A DNA stretch of 64,000 bases from Selaginella moellendorffii. Lineage: Eukaryota > Streptophyta > Lycopodiopsida > Selaginellales > Selaginellaceae. A model generated the notes under the pieces. That model worked only from the letters and a program-made list of their open reading frames with translations. It was not told where the DNA came from and did not search any database. This document shows, piece by piece, positions 1 to 10,422 of the stretch (positions are counted from its first letter, which is position 1; the number at the start of each line of letters is the position of its first letter). A program made the translations under genes and the position numbers. The stretch spans positions 698,883 to 762,882 of the forward strand of contig NW_003314343.1 of assembly GCF_000143415.4 (NCBI RefSeq), given 5' to 3'.

Positions 1-584
1 GAAGAAGCTTGTTGCCACACTGAGTAGGAACATGGACAGCTGCATACCTCAGATGGAAAGGCCAATTTGGTGTTTCACAACAAGCATGGCCTTTCCTTAG
101 TTTCTCAGTGAGTTTCTCCAGTGGTCAAGCAAACTCTATCTTGCTCGCTCATTTCAAGCGACAAGCCCCAGACTCGAGCAATATCTTCTGAAATGGATTA
201 CGTAAGTTTCTGTTTCTCAAGAAGTTATTCTCAAGTGAACTCTTGCCACAGGCTTGGCAGCTCCATTCCGATGGATTGCCTGCAAATCTTTTAGACCCAA
301 GCTCGTAAGATCCAGCAGCAACCAGCAAAAGAAAACGTTGGTCCAGGCAATCCACATTCCTCAGGCCTTCAATGTCTCACATGGTAGTGATATCCTCTGG
401 CCATTCCAACGTCCATGTCCCACTCTCCACCACTTTCGACAGGCACTCGCATGGATTCAAGGCTCCACTCGCAGGGAGGAACAACCTCCTCAAAGCGATC
501 CTCAAGGTACCACCCGAATATTCTTGATTTTAAATTTTGCTAAAGTTGGAACTTCAGGTTTCTTCTTTGTGGATTTTAACAGGG
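1..584. other. Left-edge sequence, possible 3' end of an unidentified gene
   Basis: No family is recognised here. On the plus strand an open stretch at about 98-212 (reading ...YLLKWIT) runs to a canonical donor GTAAGT. It could join, after an acceptor near 250, to a short terminal exon. This would fit the last exons of a gene entering from the left, but the coding signal is weak. The longer open frames on both strands (254-652 plus, 149-355 minus) have no recognisable motif and are probably fortuitous. Confidence 0.2.
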
Positions 585-787
585 ATGAAATCCTTGGATC
601 TGGCAATTGGGATGCTCCTGGTGTTCGTAGTTCTTGTATGTCACTCTCGTGACTTTTTGTATCGCTTTTGTGGGAGGAATTGGATCCAAGTCACATTGCA
701 TCGGGCCCTGTGACGTTTCCGTACGAGTTTCGGAGACGTGCTGTGGAGCAAGCAAAACACTGTCCCTCCGGTAGGAAGCCCATATGA
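585..787 (+). CDS. Candidate small secreted peptide, two exons
   Basis: An ATG at 585 opens a hydrophobic leader (MKSLDLAIGMLLVFVVL) that resembles a signal peptide. A canonical donor GTATGT follows at 636. Splicing to an acceptor AG at 675-676 would continue the frame at 677 and end at the TGA at 785-787. The product would be about 53 residues with a polybasic FRRRA segment and the tail HCPSGRKPI. The tail loosely recalls the PSGPxP core of CLE peptides but lacks the usual proline and terminal histidine/asparagine, so I do not call it CLE. The 41-bp intron is short even for this window. Without splicing, the same ATG gives a 42-residue product. Expression evidence is needed to decide whether it is a gene. 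Confidence 0.22.
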
Positions 788-919
788 TCCAACACATTGC
801 AGGTGTTGAGCAGCAAAAAATTCGATCCAACCCCAAAAGAAGAAAAATGTGAATGATGAATGAGAAAAGAAACAAAACTCTGTTGCATCAAATCCTCAAA
901 GACCTCTAAAGTACGACAT

Positions 920-926
920 TATAAAA
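920..926 (+). promoter_or_regulatory. TATA box upstream of the glycine-rich ORF
   Basis: The sequence TATAAAA lies about 30 bp before the ATG at 955. This spacing implies a very short 5' leader, as also seen for the F-box gene at 4309. It is a single motif match and only moderately informative. Confidence 0.35.
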
Positions 927-954
927 GCTAGGTACCGTTGGGAGCCCTAGGCAA

Positions 955-1980
955 ATGGGAGGTAGGGGAATGCGGGCGCAAGGCCGCGCCGGCCGCGGCA
1001 GCTCACAGGCGATCGCTCGCGAGGTGGTGGCTGGATGGCCAGCGGCGGCTACTTTCTCCGACGCTGGGCGTGGATGGGCCGATTACCAGAGTTCCGTTCT
1101 ACACACGCTTGCCCCGCCCGAGCTCCCGCTCGTGTTCGCTTACAGCGACGGCCATGGCGATTGGGGAGGCGGCGGGATGCTGCACGGAGGACACGGAGCG
1201 CTCGGGCCGGGCAACAGCGCTCAAGGCGGTGATGGTCGCGTGCCGGAGACAATGCATCACGGTGAAAGCCTCGACTGGGGAGGCCGCGGAGTGCCTGGCC
1301 GGGGAGAAAGCAGTGGTCTCGCTGGGGGAGTCGAATTGCCCGGAGGCGATTTGGGAGGCGGCGGGATGCTGCATCACGGCGGAAGCCTCGACTGGGGAGT
1401 CCGCGGAGTGGCTGGTCTCGCCGGGGGAGTCGAATTGCGACACGATCACAGCCCTAGAGGCGATGGCGGGATGCTGCGTGGAGGATCTGGAGGGCCTGGG
1501 GTGCCCAGCAGCGCGAAAGCGATCGAGACAGAGGAAGATTTCGAAAGGAAGCAAAGGGGGCTCATTATCTGGCAAGCACTAGTTGAATCGTTCATGGGTC
1601 ACGGCCAGGGAAGCGATGGCAGAGAAAGCAGGATTCCTGGTCTGGTGCTGGGCAGCAACTCGTCGTCTTCGTCCCCCAGCCGCCAGATCGTCCAGGCAAT
1701 CGCCGGGGAGCCGCTCTCCGCGGCCTCGGGCAAGGGGACGCAGTGCGAGGCGGGCAGCAGCGGTGGCGGTGACGGCGGTCGCGGTGGCGATGACGGTGGT
1801 CGCGGTGGCGGGGGACGCGGCCCCGGTGGTCGCGGTCCCGGTGGCGATGACGGTGGTCGCGGTGGCGGGGGACGCGGCCCCGGTGGTCGCGGTCCCGGTG
1901 GCGGTGCCAGACACGAAGAAGCAAGGAAACGCAAAGCCCGACAAATGATGCGAGAACTTGCAAGTTCCTGTTTTCAGTAG
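955..1980 (+). CDS. Hypothetical glycine-rich repetitive protein
   Basis: This is a single-exon open frame of 341 codons, much more GC-rich than its flanks. Residues about 60-185 contain degenerate repeats of GGGMLHHGG and SLDWG type. Residues about 275-320 contain two nearly exact GGRGGGGRGPGGRGPGG units (nucleotide period about 57, at 1795-1905). The C-terminus is basic (RKRKARQMM). No catalytic domain or signal peptide is visible. The repeats keep several frames open on both strands, so ORF length is weak evidence of coding; a rival frame at 938-1582 begins without ATG. A TATA box and this ATG favour the frame chosen. It could be an RGG-like RNA-binding tail, a wall glycine-rich protein, or non-coding repeat DNA. 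Confidence 0.35.
   Translation: MGGRGMRAQGRAGRGSSQAIAREVVAGWPAAATFSDAGRGWADYQSSVLHTLAPPELPLVFAYSDGHGDWGGGGMLHGGHGALGPGNSAQGGDGRVPETMHHGESLDWGGRGVPGRGESSGLAGGVELPGGDLGGGGMLHHGGSLDWGVRGVAGLAGGVELRHDHSPRGDGGMLRGGSGGPGVPSSAKAIETEEDFERKQRGLIIWQALVESFMGHGQGSDGRESRIPGLVLGSNSSSSSPSRQIVQAIAGEPLSAASGKGTQCEAGSSGGGDGGRGGDDGGRGGGGRGPGGRGPGGDDGGRGGGGRGPGGRGPGGGARHEEARKRKARQMMRELASSCFQ
1795..1905. repeat. Tandem GC-rich duplication, about 57-bp period
   Basis: Two adjacent, nearly identical units begin GGTGGTCGCGGTGGCGGGGG. They encode the glycine/arginine repeats of the overlapping ORF. Earlier in the same ORF, at about 1264-1340 and 1379-1440, there is a second, more diverged pair (both containing GCCTCGACTGGGGAG). 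The ORF appears to have grown by repeat expansion. Confidence 0.7.
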
Positions 1981-3230
1981 GTAGTGATAGCATTTTGATG
2001 AAATTCTAATCGACAATTTGAGACGAAGTAAGCGCAGCGGGAGTAGCAGTAGTAACAGCACCAGTCGAGACAGGCATGAAGGAGAAGCTCCGGGACGTAA
2101 GCTCCATGCTCGCCTTGTCCAAGGATTTGCCCGAGTGGCTGGTGTGGCGACGAGTTTTGCTGTTGGCGACGATGCTACTACCAGGGCTTACATTTTTTTA
2201 GGGCTTGTAACATTTTTTAAGAGTTTACATTAGGAAACGATGAGACTCGCATAGCTTACACGCTGCTGGCTGAAGCTCAGAGCATTTTCTGCCACCGGAA
2301 GCTCCTGCCTGGTTTGCCAGCTCCCTGTCTTCTTGGCCGCTGGAGATCGCGACGTTGAGAAGTTGAGTACCAATCAACGAGTGTTGCCAAGCGTGGAGCC
2401 CGTTGGAGGAAAGTTTGGACTTGTTCAATCTCACCATTGTGCCCACTCGAGATGGAGTGGTGGTGAAGTCTGTAAAGACATGGCACTGGCTCAGTCCCAC
2501 GGCCACCATGACTGCGAAGCAGGTGGTGAGAAAATACCCTAACAAAATTTTTTGATGGGCATATGGCTTCATGTTGATGTTGAGCAACCTTTTAGAATTT
2601 GAAGTATTTATGATTATAAGCTCCTGAATTTGAATTTATTTAAACTTAAGGATGTTTAACCCTAAGTATTTCAAATTTTTAATTGATTGAAAATGGGGGT
2701 GCATTTTTGTTCATGGGCCTTTTTCTTTTATATTTAAACTCTTATGAATCGTTTCTTAAATTGTTTAATTTAGTTGCTTATATACATCTATTAGTAGTGT
2801 AGCATTTGCAATGTCAACAAACTAATCTTTTGTTCAAAGGAGCTTGAAATGGAGAGTAGCTGCAATGTCATTTAAAGACAGTTTAACAAGATTAAAAAAG
2901 GAATTATCACTAAAGTAGATAGAACAGATAAAAGTAAGAAGCAAGATGAAAGTTTTGAGGAAACTTAACACTTTCAAAAGTGGAGATCACCTCAAAAAAT
3001 TTAATATATGATTTAAGAGCTCACACTATGATGTTTTTGGCATACAACTTTCAGGCTAAGTGGAAAGCAATAGCTTGTGATATATGTTTTATTAATTTTT
3101 TAAATGAAGTTATAATTTTTGTTCTCAACTTTTCCAAAAACTAAAAATAAGCACTTCAAATCAACACTAAATTAAGCTATACATTGTTATCTATTCCAGG
3201 ATCTATGCTAAGATCTTACCAACTCTTTGA
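1981..3230. other. Intergenic spacer with weak ORFs
   Basis: A short plus-strand frame at about 2077-2200 (MKEKLRDVSSMLALS...) has a hydrophobic tail. Another at about 2390-2540 reads like protein (DGVVVKSVKTWHW). No family was recognised for either and neither has clear start, stop and splice context. From about 2590 the sequence becomes strongly AT-rich. The last few hundred bases are probably the LTR of the copia remnant described next. Confidence 0.3.
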
Positions 3231-3850
3231 TTCCAACACTCCTCCCCCTCAGCGAGTAGTAAAGATCTATAATCCAAGACTATTTTGATGTCTTACATAT
3301 GATATCTCTATTTCTTAGTGTTCATGAATAAAAAGTGGTTCATTTCAACATGTTTTGTGCAAGAATGGAATATGAGATTTTAATTATTGCAAGAGCAAAA
3401 GTGTTGTCATTATGAATAACAGTGAGTTCTCTGCAAATTAATATTATAAAAAAAGTAGTTTCAACCAAATAGTTTCTTAAGTAGCATATGTGATTCCATT
3501 ATATTCTGCTTTACATGTTAAAAGAGCTTCTGATATTTGCTTCTTGCAAGAGTATGAAATTGCTTGTGTACTTTAGATTTCAACACTGCTTAAAGTTGTA
3601 TTTAGGCATGGTGGGCAAAAGCAAGACATAGTCATTACTTGAATTTTTTAGTCTTCATGAATATTATCTCCCCATATAAAATGCAAATTTTATATCCTTT
3701 TCACTGTCTTGCACTTTAGTTTCTTGCTTTGATCCACTAATCTATAAGCCAAAAGGATCTGCCAACTTTTACTTTTCACTGTCTTTCACTTTAGTTTCTT
3801 GCTTTGATCCACTACTGTGTTATCTATAAGCTAAAAGGATTTGCCAAATA
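3190..3850 (-). mobile_element. Decayed Ty1/copia retrotransposon, RNase H end and LTR junction
   Basis: Read on the minus strand, 3566-3481 encodes the RNase H signature of copia polyproteins: AISYSCKKQISEALLTCKAE, matching the family pattern of AISW-S-KKQ, LSS-EAEY. Further along the minus strand, at 3250-3239, lies a polypurine tract (CTGAGGGGGAGG). It is followed by TGTTGGAATCAAAG starting at 3238, the usual start of a copia 3' LTR. The right part of the element has been lost or has decayed beyond recognition before the F-box gene. An internal tandem duplication (3698-3765 and 3773-3847) adds to the decay. No intact ORF remains. Confidence 0.7.
3698..3847. repeat. Imperfect tandem duplication of about 70 bp
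   Basis: Two copies share TTTAGTTTCTTGCTTTGATC and the following AAAAGGATYTGCCAA. The second carries a small insertion. They lie inside the copia remnant and probably arose after its insertion. Confidence 0.75.
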
Positions 3851-4265
3851 CCTTTTTCCCACAACTTCTAGTGACTTTTGAGCAATGTTTAATGAACAAA
3901 ATGACAATCAAAAACAATTCGTAATAAAAGTGCATCATTGATTTAAACCTTGCATAAGTTTAAACACACATAAGTGATGAAAAGTGCCTATCCTTGTCAA
4001 CTCGGTTTTAATATCAGTAGCAACTCCATCATGTTCACCCTTCTCATGGCCCTGAAAAAGTTCTAAACCATGTCAATGTTGAAGTCCTTGAAGTGCTGTC
4101 TAGCCAAAAGTGATAAAGCTCAAGGCAGTGTTGAACAAATGCATTTTATTATAATTGGCATTTAACAAGTAAAAGTAATAATACTTTGTCAGTTCATCAT
4201 TTTTTAGAACACATCGGTAAAATGTTTACTTGTTCATTTTCCAAACATTTTGTTTTCAAGTATGG

Positions 4266-4272
4266 TATAAAA
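4266..4272 (+). promoter_or_regulatory. TATA box of the F-box gene
   Basis: TATAAAA is about 37 bp upstream of the F-box ATG at 4309, so the expected 5' leader is only a few nucleotides to tens of nucleotides long. Confidence 0.5.
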
Positions 4273-4308
4273 ACCTAGAAAAAGGGAAGTGAAAAACCTA
4301 AGGGTACA

Positions 4309-5280
4309 ATGGGTGCGAGGAGGAAGACAACGACGACACTGCCGCAGGAGCTTGTGGAGGAGATATTGCTCAAGCTGCCCTACTCGTCGCTCATCATTGC
4401 GAGGTCCGTTTGCAAGGCGTGGAAAGCAGCGGCGGACAGCTCCAGCGTCAAGAGCAGATACAGGGACAGTGGTCACTTCTTCGCCGACGCCAACTCCATC
4501 ACGGACAGCAGCGACAAGCGCATGCGATGGGCGCCGCGCGGTGATTACCCGGACGTGCTGTGCGCAGTCTCGTCAGAGGACCAGCGTTGCGTGCTGGCTC
4601 GCTCTACACAGCAGAGGAAACTCTTCCTTGGGAATCCTTTTCTCAACGTGTGGCAAGAGATTCCTTACAAGATTTTCGGCGACTGGTCCAGGGCTTGCAT
4701 CCTGCGCAACAAGATTGTGGTGTGGTGCGCTGATGGCATGCTTTTCACCTGGACACAAGGAGACGAGGGTTGGTCCAACATCGAAAGTCCTGTGGCTGAA
4801 GATTCCGAATCTGACTCCGAAACTGAATTTGTGTTGAAGCCTGTGGTGAATGGCAACAAGCTGTTTTGCCTGGATTCCTTGCGCTACCCGAATCTGTTGG
4901 AGTTCGACACCACAAGTAATAGCTTCTCATATACTGAGAATGTCTTGCCCAATGGCGGGGACAATTACCTCGCCGGCGCTTGGAAGTCCAAGCTCTACGT
5001 AGGGACAGTGATTGACAGCGAGCGTAAGGTCCAGATCTTGGAGCTTGAGCGGGAACATAGCGTGGTGCTCAGGTTGGTGAGCGAGTATGTGATTGATTTC
5101 CAGGCCAATGACGGGGTCTGGTTCCTTGGTCAATCTGGGAAATACTTGAACTTTTGCGGGGAAGATTGCGACTTGACGAAGACGGAGACGACCTACTTCT
5201 CCTACGACATGGATGCCGGGACTTGGGACAAGCAAATGCACCGGGCTGCCTCCACAGCTGTGAACATAGTGCTACATTGA
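4309..5280 (+). CDS. F-box protein, kelch-like/F-box-associated type
   Basis: This is a single-exon gene for 323 residues. The N-terminal F-box (residues about 10-50: LPQELVEEILLKLPYSSLII, then ARSVCKAWK) should bind SKP1 and place the protein in an SCF E3 ubiquitin ligase. The remainder contains repeated beta-strand segments of the kind found in plant F-box-associated/kelch proteins, such as GNPFLNVWQEIP around residue 107 and LLEFDTTSNSF around residue 196. This part would be the substrate-binding half. An acidic SESDSETE stretch lies near residue 165. The substrate is unknown. The gene is convergent with alpha-MPP, about 310 bp away. A TATA box sits just upstream. Confidence 0.85.
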   Translation: MGARRKTTTTLPQELVEEILLKLPYSSLIIARSVCKAWKAAADSSSVKSRYRDSGHFFADANSITDSSDKRMRWAPRGDYPDVLCAVSSEDQRCVLARSTQQRKLFLGNPFLNVWQEIPYKIFGDWSRACILRNKIVVWCADGMLFTWTQGDEGWSNIESPVAEDSESDSETEFVLKPVVNGNKLFCLDSLRYPNLLEFDTTSNSFSYTENVLPNGGDNYLAGAWKSKLYVGTVIDSERKVQILELEREHSVVLRLVSEYVIDFQANDGVWFLGQSGKYLNFCGEDCDLTKTETTYFSYDMDAGTWDKQMHRAASTAVNIVLH

Positions 5281-5590
5281 TCGCTTGTCAAAACAATTGT
5301 ACAAAGCCTTGCATTTCATGGGGGATGATCGACTATCCTATCTTTCAACTCGGTCAAACAGGTCAAATCTCGTCAAATGAGAGAGACAAGCATGGCAAAG
5401 AAAAAAGAAAAAATGTTCTCACAATTGATACATAGTTTTTGACGTTATTTCTCGCCGATCACTTGCTTTCTTTTCTTCACCGTCCCTTTCTCTCTTTGAA
5501 AGTTTATTTTGGTTGCCAAAAAGCGCCAGTCCCTCTCTACTTCCTGCGTTGGGGGTAGAGTTAAAACCCGAAAGCCAAGAAAAGGAGATC
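5281..5590. other. Convergent intergenic spacer
   Basis: This is the 3' flank shared by the F-box gene (+) and alpha-MPP (-). It holds no supported gene; open frames here are antisense to the alpha-MPP 3' region. It is expected to contain both polyadenylation regions. Confidence 0.6.
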
Positions 5591-7814
5591 TTACTTGAAT
5601 CTCCTCGCAACTTCTTCGTATCTTGGAACATGGACGACTGAAACGGAAAACCAAGCGCGAAGAATTTAGCTAGCTGACCAAAGCACAGTCCAGCTTACCA
5701 TCTCCCCAAGAAGCCATTGTGAGCGGCGACGAAAGCAATTTACTCGCAGTGGACGTGATGTTTTCCAACGTCAATCCCTGGACAGCACTGATAAAGTCCT
5801 GGATAGGCTTCCTCTTGCCATATGTGAGAATTTGCCTTCCAATATCTTCCGTGACAACGACCTGGATGAATCGAATAGAGCATGTCGTGAGATGTCTTTT
5901 TGGAACAAAAGATTCTCACCCGTGACTCGAGATTCATGAGAACAGCGGATATTGTTGCATTCTTGGCGCGCTCCAATTCCTCCTCCGTCACTGTTTGAAC
6001 GTTACCGGTTGATTTTCTCGCAAAAACATATTGGAATTACCTTCACCACCCGTAGCGACAGTCGTGAGCTCGTCTGTTGCCAGATCGATAAGGTTGGGCA
6101 CGAAGTCGGAGGTCTACGACAAAAGCGAAATGAGAAAAATCGAGAAGACCACTATTTAGGCTCTAAATTCATACCGAAGTCGCATGAATTCCAAATATTC
6201 CGGTGTCATTGTAGATACTGTTGAAGGCAGTGAAGGACTGCACTTTGTCGTAGTGATTCAGGACACGCGTATCTGTTGACACGTCTTGTTAATCCAAAAC
6301 AACGTCTGTATACAATACAGCACTCACATAGACGAGAATACATCCCCTTCCCAGGTCCTCCAGACGAGAACGAGCCACCTCCTCCAAGTAGTGTCTAAAA
6401 TCCGGAACAACAACAGTCAGCGTGAGAGTGAAAAAGGCAAAACACTTCCTTACTTGCAAAACAGTAACAGCGAATGAATCGTGCTCGTTGCGCCAGCCGC
6501 CGGGAACTTCGAAGGCAAGAGCAATATGTGTGGTCTAGAACATAACATTAAGCACAACGTTTCTAAGTAATAAGCTAGTACCGGTGAATCGGCAGTGCCA
6601 CGCCAGTCTCCACCAATATACTCGGAAGGTCCACAATCAACACCTTTCCCAGAAGGCCAATCGGTGAGCAAAGGTTCGGCTACTGCCATGAGTTCTTCAT
6701 GATCTACTCCAGAGGCAGCCAACACAATGCGACGAGGAATGAAGTTATTCTGCAGCAAACGAGTTACTGAATGTCACGAAGAAACTATAAACACTTACCC
6801 TCACGAAGTCCGTAAGAGTTGCGCCATCTAGCTTAGATAGCGCAGATTCGGAAGCCAGTAAAGGATGTCCAATGGGGCCGCTATAACCGGCAGAATGCAG
6901 TGCCTCCAGCAGAATACTTTGAGGATTATTGAACATTTCAGCCAGCTCCGCCTTGATTTTGTCGACCTGCAAAACCATCACAACCATTCTAGAAGAAGTT
7001 ACAAAAGGTAGTGGCCTTGTTACCTGTTCGTGTACTTCCCAGCCGTGGAAAGCGGGATTGCGAACACTGTCCACGAGCAATTCGACCATCTGAGGCATGT
7101 AAGTCTTGATGGTGTCTCCAGTGTAGGCCATTTGTTCCCGTGTTGCCGAAGCCATGATATTTCCTCCGATTGCTTCCACTTCTCGCGTCAACCGGAAGTG
7201 CGAGCGGTTGTGTGTGGACTTGAAGGCCATGCGCTCCAACAGATGCGTGGCCCCGGAATTGGAAGCGTCTTCATGGATGCTACCAGAGTCTACGTAAATC
7301 CCGAGAGTCGCAGTTGGGCCCTGCGAGCCAAAAAGCAATCAAACAATGTGTTCTATCGAGAATAGAAAAGTCCACTCACTGCTATTTGCTCCGAAGCTAT
7401 CCTCACACCGTTGTTGAGCGAAGAGATTTGAGTTCCCGATGGTTCCACAGTGTCCTCCAAGGAAGGAGGCAAATTTACCTCCGGTAACGCCTCGTAGAGA
7501 GCTGGGAGCGTTGGCAGTGGTTCACGGAAAAGCCAAGACAGCCATCCTTTGCTGGGGGTTCTCAGCGCTGGAACGGCTTGGCTAAACGGCGTGGAGGCGT
7601 GAAATCCACGGGCTTGAGCCTGCGACAAGATAGATCCACAAGAATGTAGGAAATTTCCAATCAGCCCAGCAGATCAAAACCTAGAAAAGAAATGGAGCTG
7701 CGAGTGGAAGGAGAAATCCAAGAAAAAGAAGCTAGATTGATGGATTGAGAGGAATCGATGCGAGCGTACCTTGTATTGGCCCAGGCGCCGGTGAAGAGCA
7801 GCTCTCACAACCAT
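5591..7814 (-). CDS. Mitochondrial-processing peptidase subunit alpha
   Basis: I assembled twelve exons: 7814-7770, 7619-7380, 7320-7024, 6966-6799, 6749-6582, 6534-6454, 6394-6328, 6272-6175, 6113-6041, 5990-5920, 5861-5699 and 5637-5591. All boundaries are GT/AG and the frame stays open for about 505 residues, the usual plant length. The N-terminus is a basic presequence ([15 protein letters not shown]). The M16 zinc site is degenerate ([10 protein letters not shown] instead of HxxEH), as expected for alpha rather than beta subunits. The glycine-rich substrate-holding loop [20 protein letters not shown] is present. The C-terminus ends [13 protein letters not shown]. In plants MPP is part of complex III at the inner mitochondrial membrane and removes import presequences. 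Confidence 0.93.
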
Positions 7815-7962
7815 GGCGCAAGCGCTGTCCCAGAGAAGAAGAGGAAAGAAAAAGAGAATTTAGGGCTAGGGTTAGGGCTTCAACGATTAATGACACGTCA
7901 ATTTTTTTTGAAAATCCCGTTAGGGCTGACTAGGGCTTTTAGTGGCGGGCGGGAATGCGAGG

Positions 7963-9937
7963 ATGATCGCCCAGCTCTGCCTCATCGTCTCGCGCCTCCT
8001 CTTCCGGGCTCTGGCGCGGCCGATCTGGATCTTCACCGACGCAGTCCTGGAATGGCCGCTCTTCATCCATTTGCTGGTAATCGCCAGTGCCGTGTGGATC
8101 GCCGGCTTCGCGGGCTTCAATTTCCTCATCTCGATCCTCCTCTCGGTGCTCTACCTCCACAGCGTCGACAGCGTCCAGAAATCCCGCCTGAGAACGCAGC
8201 TCCAGTTCCAGATCGATCACGAGAGTATTCGGGGCGTCCAGGTCTCGGATAGCGAGACTGTGACTTGGTTTAATATCTTGCTCCAGGAAGGCTGGCCGAC
8301 CTTTCTGGAGCGGTACCTCGCCAGGAACATCATCTATCTCTTGGACGTGAATCTCAACTATTACAAGCCCCGGGCAGTGAGCAAGATCCTGGTCGATCGT
8401 CTCCGCCTTGGAAACTCTCCTCCGGTTGTGCACTCGGTGAAAGTTTATCGAAACTCGAGCGCTGGCGAGCACGTTGTGATCGAGATGGATCTCTCGTTTG
8501 TGGCCGACGAAGACATGCAGTTGGAACTCATGGCTTGTCTCAAGAAGGTGTCGGTCGGGTTTGGATTTGCGGGCAAGCTCTACGGGACCAACTTGAGGAT
8601 CGAAGGGAAGCTCAAGCTCGGGTTTAAGTTTGTGGCTTACTATCCTTACGTTGGTCAGCTCTCCATCGCTTTTGTGACGGCACCGTTGCTGGGATTGAGT
8701 GTCAGGCCGCTCTCGTCGAGCAGTGTGGATGTTACTGACTTGCCGCTAATCGCTTCCTGGGTGGTACGTTGCTAGCTCTTGAAAGTGATTGATTTCTTCG
8801 TTGATCCTTTTTCAGAGCAAAGCTGTTCAAGCAGCTATCGAGACGTGCATGGTGGAGCCTTACCCTTTGGTTCTTGACATGATACGGTTGTTTGGAGCCG
8901 AGTATGATCTCGACATTGATAAAGATGGCGTCAGGCTTCTCCCTGGTAAAAATCTTTGTTTTTAATATATGACTGATGAAACGTGAGCAGCGAGTCTTCA
9001 TGAGATCAAGGAAGCCGCATTCGCGATACTGGAGATTTTGGAAGGCAAAGACTTGGAAGCCAAAGACAGATCGGGTATGTCGCATCAATTCATTTTTCTA
9101 TATTGCTACATCCACAATTTTTTGTACAGTACAGGCTACTCTGATCCATACGTGAAGATAAAAATGGGCAAGCTAAAGTTTACGACTTCTGTGAAGAAGC
9201 AGACGCTCAATCCCTCATGGCACGAGCTATTCCGGGTGAGGATAATCAGCTGGAATTTGCCTTCCAAGATCCATTTCCGTGTTCGGGACCGAGACAAGTT
9301 TGGGAAAGACGATGAGCTCGTAAGTCTTTTCTTTTTCTAGCTCGGAGATTAATCTTCATGGTGTTCTTGTGATCGATCCCAGGGGTGGTACGAGCTCGAC
9401 TTGATACACTTACGAGGTGGAGACAGGCACGACATGTGGTTAAAGCTGCGAGACGTAAGGAAAGGCTTGCTTCACGTAGCCATTTCCATTCTCGAGCCTC
9501 CCTCGAAGATAGTCCAGGCAGCAGCAGGCGTTGGATCTCTAGCAAACAGCTCCACGACGCTTAAGGTGGCTCCGGCTCTGGAAGGATACCTGGTTAAGCC
9601 GGGACTGATGGAAGCTCTCCATCTCGGTGACGTTTTGGATGCTCCAATGGCTCCAGCAGCACTCGTGGACAAGCCGGCTGCTAGTGTAGAGGACTGGAAG
9701 CTTGACGCAGTGGATCAAGGCAAGAGCATAGTCGATCTCGGGGAGTCGTCTCTCTCACAGGGAACAGTAGTGAGGTGCCAGAAGAGGCTTCTCGGAGGCT
9801 TGTACAAGAAACTCCGGCCTTGGGGGAGACGATATGCCAACGACAGAGACGTGTTCATGGATATGGAGCACAAGCCGCGGCCATCTATCTTCAAGAGAAT
9901 TTTTCTCAGCGACAGGAGACCCTCGAGAACAGGCTAA
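7963..9937 (+). CDS. SMP/C2-domain synaptotagmin-like protein (NTMC2T6 type)
   Basis: Five exons (7963-8763, 8816-8945, 8991-9074, 9135-9319, 9383-9937) give about 584 residues. A hydrophobic N-terminus (LFIHLLVIASAVWIAGFAGF, near residue 30) would anchor it in the ER. An SMP lipid-transfer domain follows (WFNILLQEGWPTFLERYL onward to about residue 265). A C2 domain then starts around GYSDPYVKIKMGKLKFTTSV and includes QTLNPSWHE. The C-terminus is basic and ends RIFLSDRRPSRTG. This order matches plant NTMC2 type-6 proteins and the wider E-Syt/tricalbin group of ER-plasma membrane tethers. The ATG at 7963 is the first in frame; an upstream GTG extension is not credible. The start lies about 150 bp from the divergent alpha-MPP start. 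Confidence 0.88.
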
Positions 9938-10422
9938 GTCTCTCTCAAATCACAGAAGGTTCTTCTCGGAAAAAAAATCGAGAAAAAACATCACGAAGAA
10001 TCAAAGGTACTTTTTTTTTTTCTTCATCCTATAGGCTCGTGTGCTTCTTGGTTGCATTGCAGGGACGCAAATTATTCGTTCCATCAAAGAGGTAAGTAGT
10101 GAATGAAAACTACGTTCTTTCTAACTCCTTTTCCCCTTCATGGCAGGCACCAGAATATTCTGGCTTTTAATCAACAGATATTCTCCGCCAGCTAGGGTTC
10201 CTAGTTTTTTTTTCCTTTTTGCCATTTTGGCTTTTGCTGGACAGCGAATGCGGGCCGACGCTGAGGAACAGGGCGGGCGCTTGGCAATTCATAGCTCCGG
10301 GTAAGCCTCTCGCATTTCCCTTGGCGCTTCTTTGTTCACAGGATTTAGTTCTTTGGGGGTGATTTGTAGAATGCCTTGGATTTGGGTTCCCTAGCTTTGT
10401 TTTTCTTCTTCCTCCTGTCGGT
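9938..10422. other. Intergenic spacer and probable 5' leader
   Basis: T-rich tracts and several possible splice sites are visible, but no convincing coding segment. It probably contains the 3' UTR of the SMP/C2 gene and the 5' UTR of the PPPDE gene. Confidence 0.5.

Noticed and set aside
1049-2061. Minus-strand open frames opposite the glycine-rich ORF, proline- or histidine-rich
   Set aside because: These mirror the GC-rich repeats. No start context, splice sites or domains support them.
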